From Streptomyces sp. HPF1205 (GTDB taxonomy: Bacteria; Actinomycetota; Actinomycetes; Streptomycetales; Streptomycetaceae), in contig NZ_JAINVH010000003.1 in NCBI RefSeq assembly GCF_020400825.1, forward strand, positions 354,353 to 418,352: a stretch of 64,000 nucleotides of DNA. The letters run 5' to 3'. This document shows, piece by piece, positions 25,401-33,670 of this stretch (the first letter of the stretch is position 1; every line of letters begins with the position of its first letter). The notes below the pieces were generated by a model that saw nothing but the letters and a program-made list of their open reading frames with translations, had not been told where the DNA came from and made no database searches. Made by a program: the position numbers and the translations under genes.

Positions 25401-27593
25401 GGACGCGGCGAGCGGTTCGGCCGCCACGGACGTGGTGATGGCCCCGGCTTCGGCGGCGAGCGCGGCGATGCGCGCGTGGTGGGCGTCGAAGGCGTGGTCG
25501 CCGGCGAAGTGGCCGGCCGCGCGGGCGCCGGCCTCGGCCAGGGCGGCGGCGAGGTCGGCCTCCAGTGCGTCCAGCCGGGCGGTGTCCGCGTAGCGCAGGT
25601 CCCGCAGCGAGCGCAGGCGGCCGCTCATCCGGCGCAGGTCGGTCAGCCGGCGGACCCATTCCCCGGCGCCGGCCGCCGCCTCGCCCCTGATCCGCCGGCC
25701 CAGCCCCGCGACCGCGTCGGCGGCCTCCTCCACCGCGCGCGCCGCCTGGTCGGCGAGGTCGCGCACCCTGGCGTACTCGGCGAGCACCGCGTGCCCGGCG
25801 TCCCGGACGCCGGTCAGCGGACCGGCCAGACCGCCGGCCTCCGGGTCGGCGAGCCAGTCGTGCCGGTCGCGCAGGCGGTCCGCGGCGGCGGTCAGCGCCT
25901 CGTAGCCGGCGGCGGTCGGGGCCGGCTCCCGGGCGGCGCGGGCCAGCGACAGCGCCTCGCCGACCGCCCGCACCAGGTCGGGGTTGCCGATCCTGGCCAG
26001 CGGGCCGTCGCCAGGGGCGACGCGGGCGGCATAGGTGTCGGTCGTGTACGGGGTGGAGCGGCGCTGCACGGTGTGGACGCGGCCGGGCTCCCCGCCGTCG
26101 GCCGGGCGCAGGGTCAGCAGCGTCCCGTCCTCGTACAGCGCCCAGCCCCGCACGAGCAGCGGCGTCGCGGCCTCGCGGCGGATGAGGTGGTACGGCAGCA
26201 GCAGCCGCCGGCCGTCGGCGGCGGCGAACACGTACAGCAGGTCCTCGCCGCCGGGTGAGCGGACCAGCCGTTCGAACTCCCAGCCGTCCTCGGGCGCTTC
26301 CGCCCCCGGCGGCAGGTCGAACGCCCGGGTGCCGCCGGTCGCGAGGACGTAGCCGCCGGGGAAGACCACGCCCTGCTCCTCGGGCAGGCGCAGGCACGCC
26401 CGACCGAGCGCGTCGAGGCGCTCGATGGCGGCGGTCCTGGTGTTGACGGCGAAGTGCCGGTCCGCGCTCTCCCGGTACGGCCGCACCCGCAGCAGCACCA
26501 GCGGCCCGGCGACGGCGTACGCCACCTCGGCGTCGGACAGCGCCTGCACGGCGTCCTCGACGGGCTCCTCGTGCACCGCCGCGCCGGTACGGACCGTCAG
26601 GCGCCCGCCTGTGGTGGCCAGCTCCACGTCCTGCCCGTTCCCGGCGGTCAGCCGGATGTACGGGCGGCGGTCCGCGACGAAGTCCTCGCGGCCGACGGGG
26701 AACCACGTCAGGGCGTCGCCCTCGGCGGGCTCCGGCCGGGCCGCGCCCTCGTACACACAGCCGCCGTCCGCGCCGACCCGCCAGCCCAGCACGCGCACGT
26801 CGCCCGGGGCCGGGCCGGTCCTGAACACCACGCGCAGCAGGCCCTCGTGCGCCCGCAGGTCCACCACCCGCGCCTGCCGGTAGTACCGGTACAGCTCGCG
26901 GACGTCCCGTACGAACCCGGGGTCGTCCAGCAGCCCGCGCGGCGACGGCACTTCGGGCAGCCCGGCGCCACCGGTCCGCGGCCGGGCGGCCCGCTGGGCC
27001 GCGTCCTGCACCGCATCCCGTACGGCGGCCTGCCCCGCATCCTGTGCCGCGTCTCGGTCCGCATCCCGTACGGCGGCCTGGGTCGCGTCCGGTACGGCGG
27101 CCTGCCCCGCATCCCGTACCGCGTCCCGACCCGCATCCCGTACGACGGCCTGCCCCGCGTCCTGTGCCGCGTCCCGACCCGCATCCCGTACCGCGTCCCG
27201 TATCGCGCGGACCTGGAAGACGTCGGCGACGTCCGTCACTTCCGCCGGATTGGCCGCGAACAGCAGGTACGGACCGACAGGGGCGATGCCCGCGGGCAGT
27301 GCGGGGCGGGGGGTGCCGATGCGCTCGCTGCCCTCCAGCCGCATCCCGCCGGCGCCGAACACCTCCTGGCGCCGGGCCTCCAGGGCCTGGGCGCGGGCGG
27401 CCAGTTCGCGGGCCGCCGTGTCCAGCCGCCGCCGCAGCACCTCGTAGGCGTCGCCGTCCAGGCCGGGGCCCGGCGGCTTCTCCTCCCCGGTGGCCCTGGT
27501 CGCCCCGGTCGCCCCGGTGGCCCCGGTGGCCCCGGTGGCAGCGGCAGCCGCGGTGGCCGCGCCGGAAGCCCCCTCCGCTTCCGGCGCGTTCAC
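22482..27593 (-). CDS. giant DUF3686-type 'DNA repair' AAA+ ATPase
   Basis: 1703 residues. The AAA+ core is C-terminal: Walker A PPGYGKTSLVRYVA (about 1384-1392), Walker B LLYLDDIQH (about 1448), sensor-like VCMAGNPYTES, and FLENALTANEVLAPL. The middle (about 600-1000) is a long Ala/Arg/Glu helical region, probably coiled coil, and residues 230-540 look beta-rich (RPYIRLTAGNG, LLLPYHLIRREA). Residues about 130-205 are a DAGRD/DAVQ four-residue repeat. Proteins of this layout are called 'ATPase involved in DNA repair' (DUF3686) without direct proof. GTG 27593 overlaps the flotillin stop (GTGA), so the two are translationally coupled. Confidence 0.88.
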   Translation of the reverse strand: MNAPEAEGASGAATAAAAATGATGATGATGATRATGEEKPPGPGLDGDAYEVLRRRLDTAARELAARAQALEARRQEVFGAGGMRLEGSERIGTPRPALPAGIAPVGPYLLFAANPAEVTDVADVFQVRAIRDAVRDAGRDAAQDAGQAVVRDAGRDAVRDAGQAAVPDATQAAVRDADRDAAQDAGQAAVRDAVQDAAQRAARPRTGGAGLPEVPSPRGLLDDPGFVRDVRELYRYYRQARVVDLRAHEGLLRVVFRTGPAPGDVRVLGWRVGADGGCVYEGAARPEPAEGDALTWFPVGREDFVADRRPYIRLTAGNGQDVELATTGGRLTVRTGAAVHEEPVEDAVQALSDAEVAYAVAGPLVLLRVRPYRESADRHFAVNTRTAAIERLDALGRACLRLPEEQGVVFPGGYVLATGGTRAFDLPPGAEAPEDGWEFERLVRSPGGEDLLYVFAAADGRRLLLPYHLIRREAATPLLVRGWALYEDGTLLTLRPADGGEPGRVHTVQRRSTPYTTDTYAARVAPGDGPLARIGNPDLVRAVGEALSLARAAREPAPTAAGYEALTAAADRLRDRHDWLADPEAGGLAGPLTGVRDAGHAVLAEYARVRDLADQAARAVEEAADAVAGLGRRIRGEAAAGAGEWVRRLTDLRRMSGRLRSLRDLRYADTARLDALEADLAAALAEAGARAAGHFAGDHAFDAHHARIAALAAEAGAITTSVAAEPLAASLDEQAAELTVVTETVAGLEVADVTVRTRILEGAGDVLGAVNRARALLEARRRELSSAESADQFAAESALLAQAAAGALAGCDTPEACDEQVARLLARAEDLAARFAGDDERLAALDTRREEIHQAFTARRQALADDRAARARRLAESATRVLDGIRRRAAAAASPDDLNAFFAADPTVARHRALADRLRALGDPAGAAALDAALADARQEAARTLRDRLDLFGPDGTTVRLGRHTFPVAAHTFDLALVPHDGALAFTITGTDYLAPVTDPAFAATRPFWTRPLPSETPGLYRAEYLAVSLLDAALRARGDADRVPRDRLAALVREAVAARPDEGYERGVHDHDATLVLAALCDLHERAGLLRYPAAERAAAQVLWTYGVPAAARAAWTTRARSLARARTVFGARPGAEDAAFDALGALTALTAEVAAAAREFLGTVAPPGAQGGDRPLDPALTAEYLVAELAADRPGFAVGPGALALEERLADALGGRQGVPYKEFVAELESLGPDVRARWELAAAWLGGLGADPGDVAETAALLVCPAERYPVDGGVATTVEGLLGSHPRVTAGRLPVRLDGLLARVRRFEAEEVPAYRAYRRRRAELVAAERERLRLDALRPRPLTGFVRGRLLDEVCLPLVGDSLAKQFGPAGGLLMLMSPPGYGKTSLVRYVAARLGLALVTVSGPALGAAVTSLDPARAPDAAARREVEKIELALEMGTGVLLYLDDIQHTSPELLQKFIPLCDATRRIEGAARTYDLRGKRFAVCMAGNPYTESGRLFRVPDMLANRADLWNLGDVLAGRADLFALSFLENALTANEVLAPLAGRDRADTELFVRLAEGDPAARAEDLRHPYPAAERDGILAVLRHLVRIRRTVLAVNAAYIASAAQADTARTEPPFLLQGSYRDMAALAARVVPAMSPAEVEDLVGDHYRAEAGALASGAEAALLKLAEIRGTLTPAQAARWAEVKAAHAAAARP
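26994..27217 (-). repeat. degenerate 12-bp coding repeat within the DUF3686 ATPase gene
   Basis: About 18 units coding D-A-x-x (RDAV, RDAG, QDAG, QAAV). The DNA alternates between CGCATCCCGTAC- and GGCGGCCTG-type blocks, some nearly identical. It inserts a charged helical segment between conserved regions, so it is likely variable in length between strains. Confidence 0.75.
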
Positions 27594-29773
27594 CGCTTCA
27601 CGGCTCCGTTCGGGGCGGAGCCGGAACCATTGGCGGCGGGCGCGGGCGCCGACACGGCCGTGGCCGCGCCGGCGTCCTCCTCACGGCGTGCGGGCGCGCC
27701 CGCGCCGGCCTTCACGAGGGCGTCGTCCGGAGCCGGCGCCCCGAGCGCCCTGACCAGCGCGCCCGCGAGGTTGCCGGAGGAGGCGTTGGCGCCGAGCGCG
27801 GACAGCACGCGGGTCGCGTCCTCGGTGAAGTCCGCGGAGCCGTCGAGCCAGGGAGCGGCGAGCTGGCGGGCGGTCTGCGAGGAGGACAGGAAGGTGTCGA
27901 GGCCGCGTCCGGCGGAGACGGCGTTGACCAGGCGGTCGACGAACAGCGACTCGCCGCCGACCACCGAGATGTCGGCCTTCTCCAGCCCCGCGGCCAGCAC
28001 GGTGGCCTGCGCCTCGGCGATCTGCCGCTGCGTGTCGAGCCCGGCCAGCCGGATGTCCTTCTCGGCGGCGATCCGCAGCCGGTACTCCTCGTGGCCGCGC
28101 GACGCCTCGTCCAGCGCGGCCATGGCGGCGGCCTTCTCCTTCAGGCCCGCGGCCTCGGCCTTGAGCTTCTCGCCGACCATGGCGGCCTCGGCGCTCGCCT
28201 GGGCGGCCGTGCCGTCCGCGGTGGCCAGCGACCTGGCGCGGACGCCCTCGGCCTCGGCCTTCGCCTGCGCCGCCGTACCCTCGGCGTTGGCCAGGGACAG
28301 CAGCCGGGCACCTTCCGCCTCGGCCTTCAGACGGGCGGCGGTCGCCTCCGCCTCGGCGCGGCCCACCTTGCTGATGGCCTCGGCGCCGCGCTCGCGCACC
28401 TCCACCTCCGCCAGGCCGACGGCGGCGGCCTCGGCGCGCTCCCCCTCGGCGAGCCGGATCTTGGCCTCGGCGTCCATCTCGGCGGCGCGTTTGCGGGCCT
28501 CCGCCATGGTGAGCGCCTCGCGGGCCCGGAACTGGGCGGCCTGCTCGGCGGCCTCGGCGGCCTTGATGTCCTTGACGAGCTGCTCCTGGGCCTGCGCCTC
28601 GGCGGTGATGACCAGCGCCTGCCGTTCGCGTTCGGCCTCCTGGACCAGCCGGAGCTGCTTGATGGACTCCTCCTGCTCGGCGACCGTGCGGTCCACCGCG
28701 ATCCGTTCCCGTACGACGTCGGCGACGGCCCGCCGCTCGCCCTCGACCTCCTTCTCCTTGGAGATGCGGGCGAGTTCGGTCTCGCGTTCGCGGGCGATGA
28801 CCTCCAGGACGCGGTCCTTCTCGATCCGCTCGTTCTCCACGGCGATCACGCGTTCGCGGTTCTTCTGCGCGACGGCGATCTCGCGGGCCTGGTTCTCGCG
28901 CTGCACGCCGAGCGCCTCCTCGGTGCGCAGGAACGCGCCCTGGGCGCCGAGCCGTTCCTCCTCCTGCACGCGGGAGGTCACGGCCTCCTCGCGGGCCCGC
29001 AGCGTCTCGACCTCCCGGCGCTGCTTGATCTCGGCCTCGGCCTGCCGGCGCTCCAGCTCCAGGATGGTCTCGCGGGCCTCGACGTTCTGCCGGGTGATCT
29101 CCTTCTGCTCGGTGCGCTGGAACTCGTTGGTACGCACGTGCTCGACCGTGGTCAGCTCGGTGATCTTCCTGATGCCCTGCGCGTCCAGGATGTTGGCCGG
29201 GTCGAGCTGGGTGAGCGGGGTCTGCTCCAGGAAGTCGATCGCGCAGTCCTCCAGGTGGTAGCCGTTCAGGTCGGTGCCGATGACCTGGATGATCTGGTCC
29301 CGGAAGTGCTCGCGGTGGGTGTAGAGGTCGACGAAGTCGAGCTGCTTGCCGACCGTCTTGAGCGCCTCGGAGAACTTCGCGCTGAACAGCGCCTGCAGCG
29401 TGTCCTGGTGGCTGGCCCGCTGGGTGCCGATCGCCTGCGCGACCTTGATCACGTCCTCCTTGGTCTTGTTGACCCGGACGAAGAAGGTCAGGTGGATGTC
29501 GGCGCGGATGTTGTCCTGGCAGATCAGGCCCTCGCGGCCGGTGCGCTGGATCTCGATGGTCTTGACGGAGATGTCCATCAGCTCGCAGCTGTGCAGGACC
29601 GGCAGCACGACGGCGCCGGTGAAGGTGACGTCCACCTGCCTCGACTTGGAGATGATCAGTGCCTGGCCCTGCTCGACCTTGCGGAAGAGGCGGCCGGCGG
29701 TGAGGAGCACTCCGAGTGCGATGAGAACGAGCAGGGCGAAGAGCACGCCGAGCCCTATGGCGATGCCATCCAT
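27590..29773 (-). CDS. flotillin family (SPFH/YqiK-like) protein
   Basis: 727 residues from ATG 29773. A single N-terminal helix (GIAIGLGVLFALLVLIALGV) anchors an SPFH/Band-7 domain (about 28-230: RKVEQGQALIIS, FTGAVVLPVLHSCELMDIS, QDNIRADIHLTFFVRV). A very long Glu/Arg/Ala coiled coil follows to about 620, then a C-terminal region with GGESLFVDRLVNAVSAGRG and a disordered tail. Flotillins build membrane microdomain scaffolds. It lies between the YqiJ/NfeD-like gene (62 bp upstream) and the AAA ATPase (overlapping), the classic partner on one side and the less usual partner on the other. Confidence 0.94.
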   Translation of the reverse strand: MDGIAIGLGVLFALLVLIALGVLLTAGRLFRKVEQGQALIISKSRQVDVTFTGAVVLPVLHSCELMDISVKTIEIQRTGREGLICQDNIRADIHLTFFVRVNKTKEDVIKVAQAIGTQRASHQDTLQALFSAKFSEALKTVGKQLDFVDLYTHREHFRDQIIQVIGTDLNGYHLEDCAIDFLEQTPLTQLDPANILDAQGIRKITELTTVEHVRTNEFQRTEQKEITRQNVEARETILELERRQAEAEIKQRREVETLRAREEAVTSRVQEEERLGAQGAFLRTEEALGVQRENQAREIAVAQKNRERVIAVENERIEKDRVLEVIARERETELARISKEKEVEGERRAVADVVRERIAVDRTVAEQEESIKQLRLVQEAERERQALVITAEAQAQEQLVKDIKAAEAAEQAAQFRAREALTMAEARKRAAEMDAEAKIRLAEGERAEAAAVGLAEVEVRERGAEAISKVGRAEAEATAARLKAEAEGARLLSLANAEGTAAQAKAEAEGVRARSLATADGTAAQASAEAAMVGEKLKAEAAGLKEKAAAMAALDEASRGHEEYRLRIAAEKDIRLAGLDTQRQIAEAQATVLAAGLEKADISVVGGESLFVDRLVNAVSAGRGLDTFLSSSQTARQLAAPWLDGSADFTEDATRVLSALGANASSGNLAGALVRALGAPAPDDALVKAGAGAPARREEDAGAATAVSAPAPAANGSGSAPNGAVKR

Positions 29774-29835
29774 GGCGGATCAACCTCGATACGGGCGGGT
29801 GGTGGTGGGGCCCCGGTCACGGGGCCGGACCTGGG

Positions 29836-30744
29836 TCAGGTGGTGGACGCCGGGCGGGTCCCGGGCGGGGCGGCCCCAGGAGGATCGGTCACCGGCGGGG
29901 CGATGCCCGGCGGGGCGGCGGTGAGCGGGCCGGCCGGGAGCGGGGCGGCGGTGAACGGGCCGCCGGTGAGCGGGCCGGGGGCCGACGGGCCGGGGGGCGG
30001 CGGGCCGTCCAGCGGGTCGGCGAAGGGCGCGACCCAGAAGAACTCGCCGTCGGGCTCGTAGGCGTAGAGGAGTGCGCTACTGCCGGCCGGGAGGGGGTCG
30101 CGGCCGTTCTGCCGGACCTGGACCACCGCGGCGGACCCGTCGGGCGCGGTGACCTCGGCCTGGCCGAAGGCGCCGGTGACGGTGCCGGTTCGGACGACGC
30201 ACAGCAGGCCCACGAAGTCGTCGCGGGACGGTGCGCGGCCGGCCGGGAAGAGCCCCCGCAGCGGCCGTACCAGCAGCCAGGTGCCCGACCAGGCCCCGAC
30301 GAGCGCTCCGGCCAGTACGGCCCACTCGGCGGCGGTACGCGCCGGGCCGCCCCCGCTTCCGGCCGTGTCCAGCGCGATCCGCCCGGCCAGGCTCAGGAAC
30401 CAGGCCAGGGCGGTGAGCAGGGAGAACACGACGGTGAGCGGCACGCCGTCCAGGCCGAGCGCGGCGATGGGTCCGGCTCCCCGGCCGTGCGGGCGGTGCC
30501 CGGCGGATCCGTGGGAAGCGGGGTGGGTCTGGGCGTGGGCCCGGGCGTGGGGTGCGGCGGGCGACGCGTGCCCGGGTGTGGCGGCCGGGCCGCCGTGGTG
30601 GTGCGCCAGGGGGCCGTGGTGGCCAGGGACGTGGAAGCCGGCGCCGCCGACGAGTACCACGGTCCAGAAGCCGGCCACGACCACCAGCGCCCCTCCGAAC
30701 AGCACGGTCGGAAAGCCGAGGACGGCCCGGGTGAACTCCCCCAT
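29836..30744 (-). CDS. YqiJ/NfeD-like OB-fold membrane protein with His-rich loop
   Basis: 302 residues from ATG 30744 (GGAGG and GGGAG upstream). First helix FPTVLFGGALVVVAGFWTVVL; then a His-rich segment (HVPGHHGPLAHHHGG, then PHARAHAQTHPASHGSAGHRPHG); then helices around TVVFSLLTALAWFLSLAG and AEWAVLAGALVGAWSGTWLL. A soluble OB-like domain follows (GLLCVVRTGTVTGAFGQAEVT, LLYAYEPDGEFFWVAPF), typical of proteins encoded with flotillins (E. coli YqiJ, B. subtilis NfeD). The C-terminus is Pro/Gly rich. About 15 histidines in 55 residues suggest metal binding; that is inference. First gene of the flotillin module. Confidence 0.82.
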   Translation of the reverse strand: MGEFTRAVLGFPTVLFGGALVVVAGFWTVVLVGGAGFHVPGHHGPLAHHHGGPAATPGHASPAAPHARAHAQTHPASHGSAGHRPHGRGAGPIAALGLDGVPLTVVFSLLTALAWFLSLAGRIALDTAGSGGGPARTAAEWAVLAGALVGAWSGTWLLVRPLRGLFPAGRAPSRDDFVGLLCVVRTGTVTGAFGQAEVTAPDGSAAVVQVRQNGRDPLPAGSSALLYAYEPDGEFFWVAPFADPLDGPPPPGPSAPGPLTGGPFTAAPLPAGPLTAAPPGIAPPVTDPPGAAPPGTRPASTT

Positions 30745-31002
30745 CTCCCGTGCGCCTCCCCCCCGTTGGCCTTCCGTTCGCGCCGCCAGAGATCGTGGCA
30801 GCCCGGGGCCCGCCGCGGCATTTCCGGTTCCCGGCAGTCTTGGGGGCCGCCTCACGTCCTGAACCGCCCGCAACCGGGGCCGGTCCGGCGGCGTCACCGG
30901 CGGGTCCCGCGAACGCCGCCGGCCGCTCCCGCGGGTGAGCGGGGAGCGGCCGGAAGGGGCGGGCACGGTCCGGGGGGGGACCGGCCCGGGACGGCGGGGG
31001 TG

Positions 31003-31557
31003 TCAGCCCTGGGCGGCCTGGGTGGCCTCGATCTCCAGCGCGATGCGGATCTTGTCGCTGACCGCGGCGCCGGCGGCGCCACCGGTGACGCCGAACTCGG
31101 AGCGGCTGATCTCGGTCGCGGCGGAGAAGCCGGCGATCGCGTGGCCCTCGTAGTGGGTGCCGAAGCCGTTCAGCTCCAGCTTCAGGGTGACGGTCTTGGT
31201 CACGCCGCGCAGGGTCAGCTCGCCGTCGACCTCGAACAGTTCGGCGGTCTGCGGGCGGATCGCGGTGGAGGTGAAGGTCATCTCCGGGTACGTCTCGACG
31301 TCCAGGAAGTCCGCGTTGCGCACGTGGCTGTCGCGCATCTCGTTCTTGGTGCTGACCGAGGCGGTCTTGATCACGGCCTCGACCTTCGAGTCGAGCGGGT
31401 TCTCCGCGGTCACGATGGTGCCCGAGAACTCGGTGAACGAGCCGCGAACCTTGGAAACGCCCAGGTGGCGGACGAAGAAGGAGATGTCGGAGTGGACGGA
31501 GTCGATGGTCCAGGTACCGGCGACGTAACCGTCGACGACGGCGGGCTGCGTGGTCAT
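31003..31557 (-). CDS. YceI family polyisoprenoid-binding-like protein
   Basis: 184 residues from ATG 31557 (GAGGAG 8 nt upstream). Lipocalin-like YceI fold: GTWTIDSVHSDISFFVRHLGVSKVRG, DVETYPEMTFTST, DGELTLRGVTKTVTL, and the C-terminal DKIRIALEIEA. No signal peptide, so it is cytoplasmic in contrast to E. coli YceI. Members bind isoprenoid quinones or polyprenyl lipids. It is divergently transcribed from a MarR gene; its promoter and a 12-bp operator pair are recognisable (separate entries), so MarR control is very likely. Confidence 0.94.
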   Translation of the reverse strand: MTTQPAVVDGYVAGTWTIDSVHSDISFFVRHLGVSKVRGSFTEFSGTIVTAENPLDSKVEAVIKTASVSTKNEMRDSHVRNADFLDVETYPEMTFTSTAIRPQTAELFEVDGELTLRGVTKTVTLKLELNGFGTHYEGHAIAGFSAATEISRSEFGVTGGAAGAAVSDKIRIALEIEATQAAQG

Positions 31558-31615
31558 GGCGGGGCTCCTCGGTGGGGACGTTGCGGCGGCCGGGCGGGGA
31601 GCCCGGACGTACGTT

Positions 31616-31660
31616 GTTGAACTCTCAGCAAATATAGCGCTCTGGTGTTGAGAGTTCAAC
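31616..31660. promoter_or_regulatory. paired MarR-type operator between yceI and marR
   Basis: GTTGAACTCTCA (31616-31627) and TGAGAGTTCAAC (31649-31660) are perfect 12-bp inverted copies, 33 bp centre to centre (three helical turns). TATACT at 31666-31671, seven bases before the marR ATG, looks like the marR -10; its transcript would be leaderless. Occupied, the pair would block both promoters. Confidence 0.82.
31631..31659 (-). promoter_or_regulatory. yceI promoter (HrdB-like)
   Basis: On the minus strand, -35 TTGAAC (31659-31654) and -10 TATATT (31636-31631) are separated by 17 bp. The -35 lies inside one operator half-site and the other half-site is just downstream of the -10. Confidence 0.8.
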
Positions 31661-31677
31661 CACTCTATACTGGACAC

Positions 31678-32181
31678 ATGAGCGACGTGGACGAGGTGCG
31701 CTGGCTGAGCGCGGAGGAGCAGGAGATCTGGCGTACCTTCATGACCGCGAACACCGAGTTCACGGCGCACATCGACCGGCAGCTGCGCCGCGACTCGGGC
31801 ATGCCCATGGCTTACTACGAGATCCTCGTGCGGCTGTCCGAGGCGCCCGGCCGGTGCCTGCGGATGAACGAGCTGGCCACCGTCTCGCTGTCCTCGCGCA
31901 GCCGCCTGTCGCACGCCGTCTCCGCGCTGGAGAAGTCCGGCTGGGTGGTCCGCCGCCCGGCCGACCGCGACCGCCGCGGCTGGGTCTGCGAGCTCACCGA
32001 CCAGGGGTTCGCCGCCCTGGAGGCCGCCGCGCCCGGCCATGTCACCGCTGTCCGCGAGCACCTCTTCGACGTCCTGACCACCGAACAGCTCGCGACGCTC
32101 CGCGACATCGGCCGCGCGATCAGCGCGGGCCTGAAAACGGAATGCGAAGCCGCCCGCCAGGAAGCCTGCGAAGCGGAGTAG
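31678..32181 (+). CDS. MarR-family transcriptional regulator
   Basis: 167 residues from ATG 31678. Winged helix: AYYEILVRLSEAPGRCLRMNELA, SLSSRSRLSHAVSALEKSGWV, and the wing RRPADRDRRGWVCELTDQG. The C-terminal helices dimerise. The longer frame (11 more codons) was rejected because it would run through the -10 sequence and the operator. It is divergent from yceI and very likely represses it and itself. The ligand is unknown; MarR/YceI pairs in Streptomyces are often tied to phenolic or quinone-like compounds, which is inference here. Confidence 0.93.
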   Translation: MSDVDEVRWLSAEEQEIWRTFMTANTEFTAHIDRQLRRDSGMPMAYYEILVRLSEAPGRCLRMNELATVSLSSRSRLSHAVSALEKSGWVVRRPADRDRRGWVCELTDQGFAALEAAAPGHVTAVREHLFDVLTTEQLATLRDIGRAISAGLKTECEAARQEACEAE

Positions 32182-32382
32182 CCCGGCCACCCCGCACCCG
32201 GCGGACCCGCGCCCGCGCAGGAAGGCCCCGCAGCCGCCGCCCACGCCGGCACCGGTGCGCCCCCAAAGGTGCGCGGGGTCCTCCGGAGAGGGTGCCCCCA
32301 CGCGACCGGCCCCCCACCAACGGACGATCCGGCCACGACCGCACCCGCCCCACCGGGACGGCCCCGCCCACCCCGCCGGAGG

Positions 32383-33516
32383 CTAGAGCGGATTCGACGG
32401 CCAGTCGAGAAGCCTTGCCCCGAGCGCGGCGGTCTCCAGCGTGTAGCGCTGCAACGGGTCGTCCGGGTCGAACCCCGTGAGCGCCGCGATCCGCTCCAGC
32501 CGGTAGGAAAGGGCCCGCACGCTGAGGTCGAGGCGGCGGGCCGCCTCCGCGTTGACGTAGCCGGCGGCGGCGTAGGCCGCGATCGTGTCGAGCAGGGGCT
32601 TCGCGCCGCCGCGGGCCTCGGCGAGCGGCCCCAGAACCGTACGCACCAGGTCGGCCATCGCGGCCCGGTCGCGCAGCAGCACGGGAAAGACGAGCAGGTC
32701 GGCGGAGTTGAGCACGGTGGCCGTCAGGCCGAGGCGGTCGGCGAGGTCGAGCGCGCTGAGTGCCTCCTCGTAGCTGCGGACCACGCCCACCGCGCCGCTG
32801 TGCGGGCGGCTGACCGCGACCCGGTACGCCGAGGTGATCTTGACGAAGACGTCGAGCACGGCCCGCTGCCCGGTCGGGACGACGCACACCAGGCGGCCGT
32901 CCTTGGGCGCGATGAGGCCGTCGTGGTCGCCGAAGCGGCCGGCCAGTTCCCGCTCGGCGCGGCGCAGCAGCGGGTGCTTCGTGTCGTACGTCTCACCAGG
33001 CGGCGGTGCGGCCACCGCCACGACGTGCCGGTCCGCCAGCCGCAGCCCGAACCGCTCGGCCTGCTCGGCTATGCGTCCGGGGTCGCTGCGGCCGTAGAGC
33101 AAATCGTCCACGAAAGCCCGTCGGGCCTCCTCGGCCCGGCGCACCGCGTGCCGCTGGGCCCGGTCGTGCCCTTCGGCGAGCGCGGCGACGCCCGCTTCGA
33201 GGGCGGTCAGGACGGCGCTGCCGACCTGGCGCAGCTCGGCCGCGTCCCGGGCGCCCGCCACTCCCGGCAGCGTCGGCCACGCCCTGCGGGCCGCGGCAAG
33301 GTGCGCCGCCGCCAGCTCGCGCAGGCCGAAGCCGGCGTCCGCGGCCTGCTCGCCCAGCACCCGCCGGGCCTCCCGCTCGCCGCGGCTGAGCGCCCGGCAA
33401 CTGGCCGACACCTCGGCCAGTGTCTCCGCGAACCCGGCGACGAACTCGGGGGGAAGCCCACCCGATGCCGTCCCCGCCGCCGACGCGACCACTGGCCCAC
33501 CCACCCCGTCTGCCAC
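32383..33516 (-). CDS. PucR/CdaR-like helix-turn-helix regulator
   Basis: 377 residues from GTG 33516. The C-terminal PucR-type HTH is clear: YVNAEAARRLDLSVRALSYRLERI followed by TGFDPDDPLQRYTLETAAL. The middle part (VAVSRPHSGAVGVVRSYEEALSALDLADRLG) is the GGDEF-like domain typical of the family; the N-terminal helical domain probably senses a ligand. Such regulators often control purine, sugar-acid or amino-acid catabolism. The target is not evident: tatA lies upstream on the same strand and MarR is convergent. Confidence 0.9.
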   Translation of the reverse strand: MADGVGGPVVASAAGTASGGLPPEFVAGFAETLAEVSASCRALSRGEREARRVLGEQAADAGFGLRELAAAHLAAARRAWPTLPGVAGARDAAELRQVGSAVLTALEAGVAALAEGHDRAQRHAVRRAEEARRAFVDDLLYGRSDPGRIAEQAERFGLRLADRHVVAVAAPPPGETYDTKHPLLRRAERELAGRFGDHDGLIAPKDGRLVCVVPTGQRAVLDVFVKITSAYRVAVSRPHSGAVGVVRSYEEALSALDLADRLGLTATVLNSADLLVFPVLLRDRAAMADLVRTVLGPLAEARGGAKPLLDTIAAYAAAGYVNAEAARRLDLSVRALSYRLERIAALTGFDPDDPLQRYTLETAALGARLLDWPSNPL

Positions 33517-33670
33517 ACCGTTCCGGACGTCGGAAACGTACCAAGACAGCGCTCGGACGCGGCGACGGGCCTGTGGACAACCCGTTCAACCCGTTCCCGG
33601 GCCGGTCACGGGGCGGGGCACCGGAACCCGGGAGACCCGGGACCCCGGGGCCCGCAGGCGCGGCAGCCGG

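Noticed and set aside
27044..30061. 1005-codon plus-strand frame opposite the flotillin gene
   Set aside because: Leu/Gly/Asp-rich shadow of a coiled-coil gene; the minus-strand proteins have clear domains.
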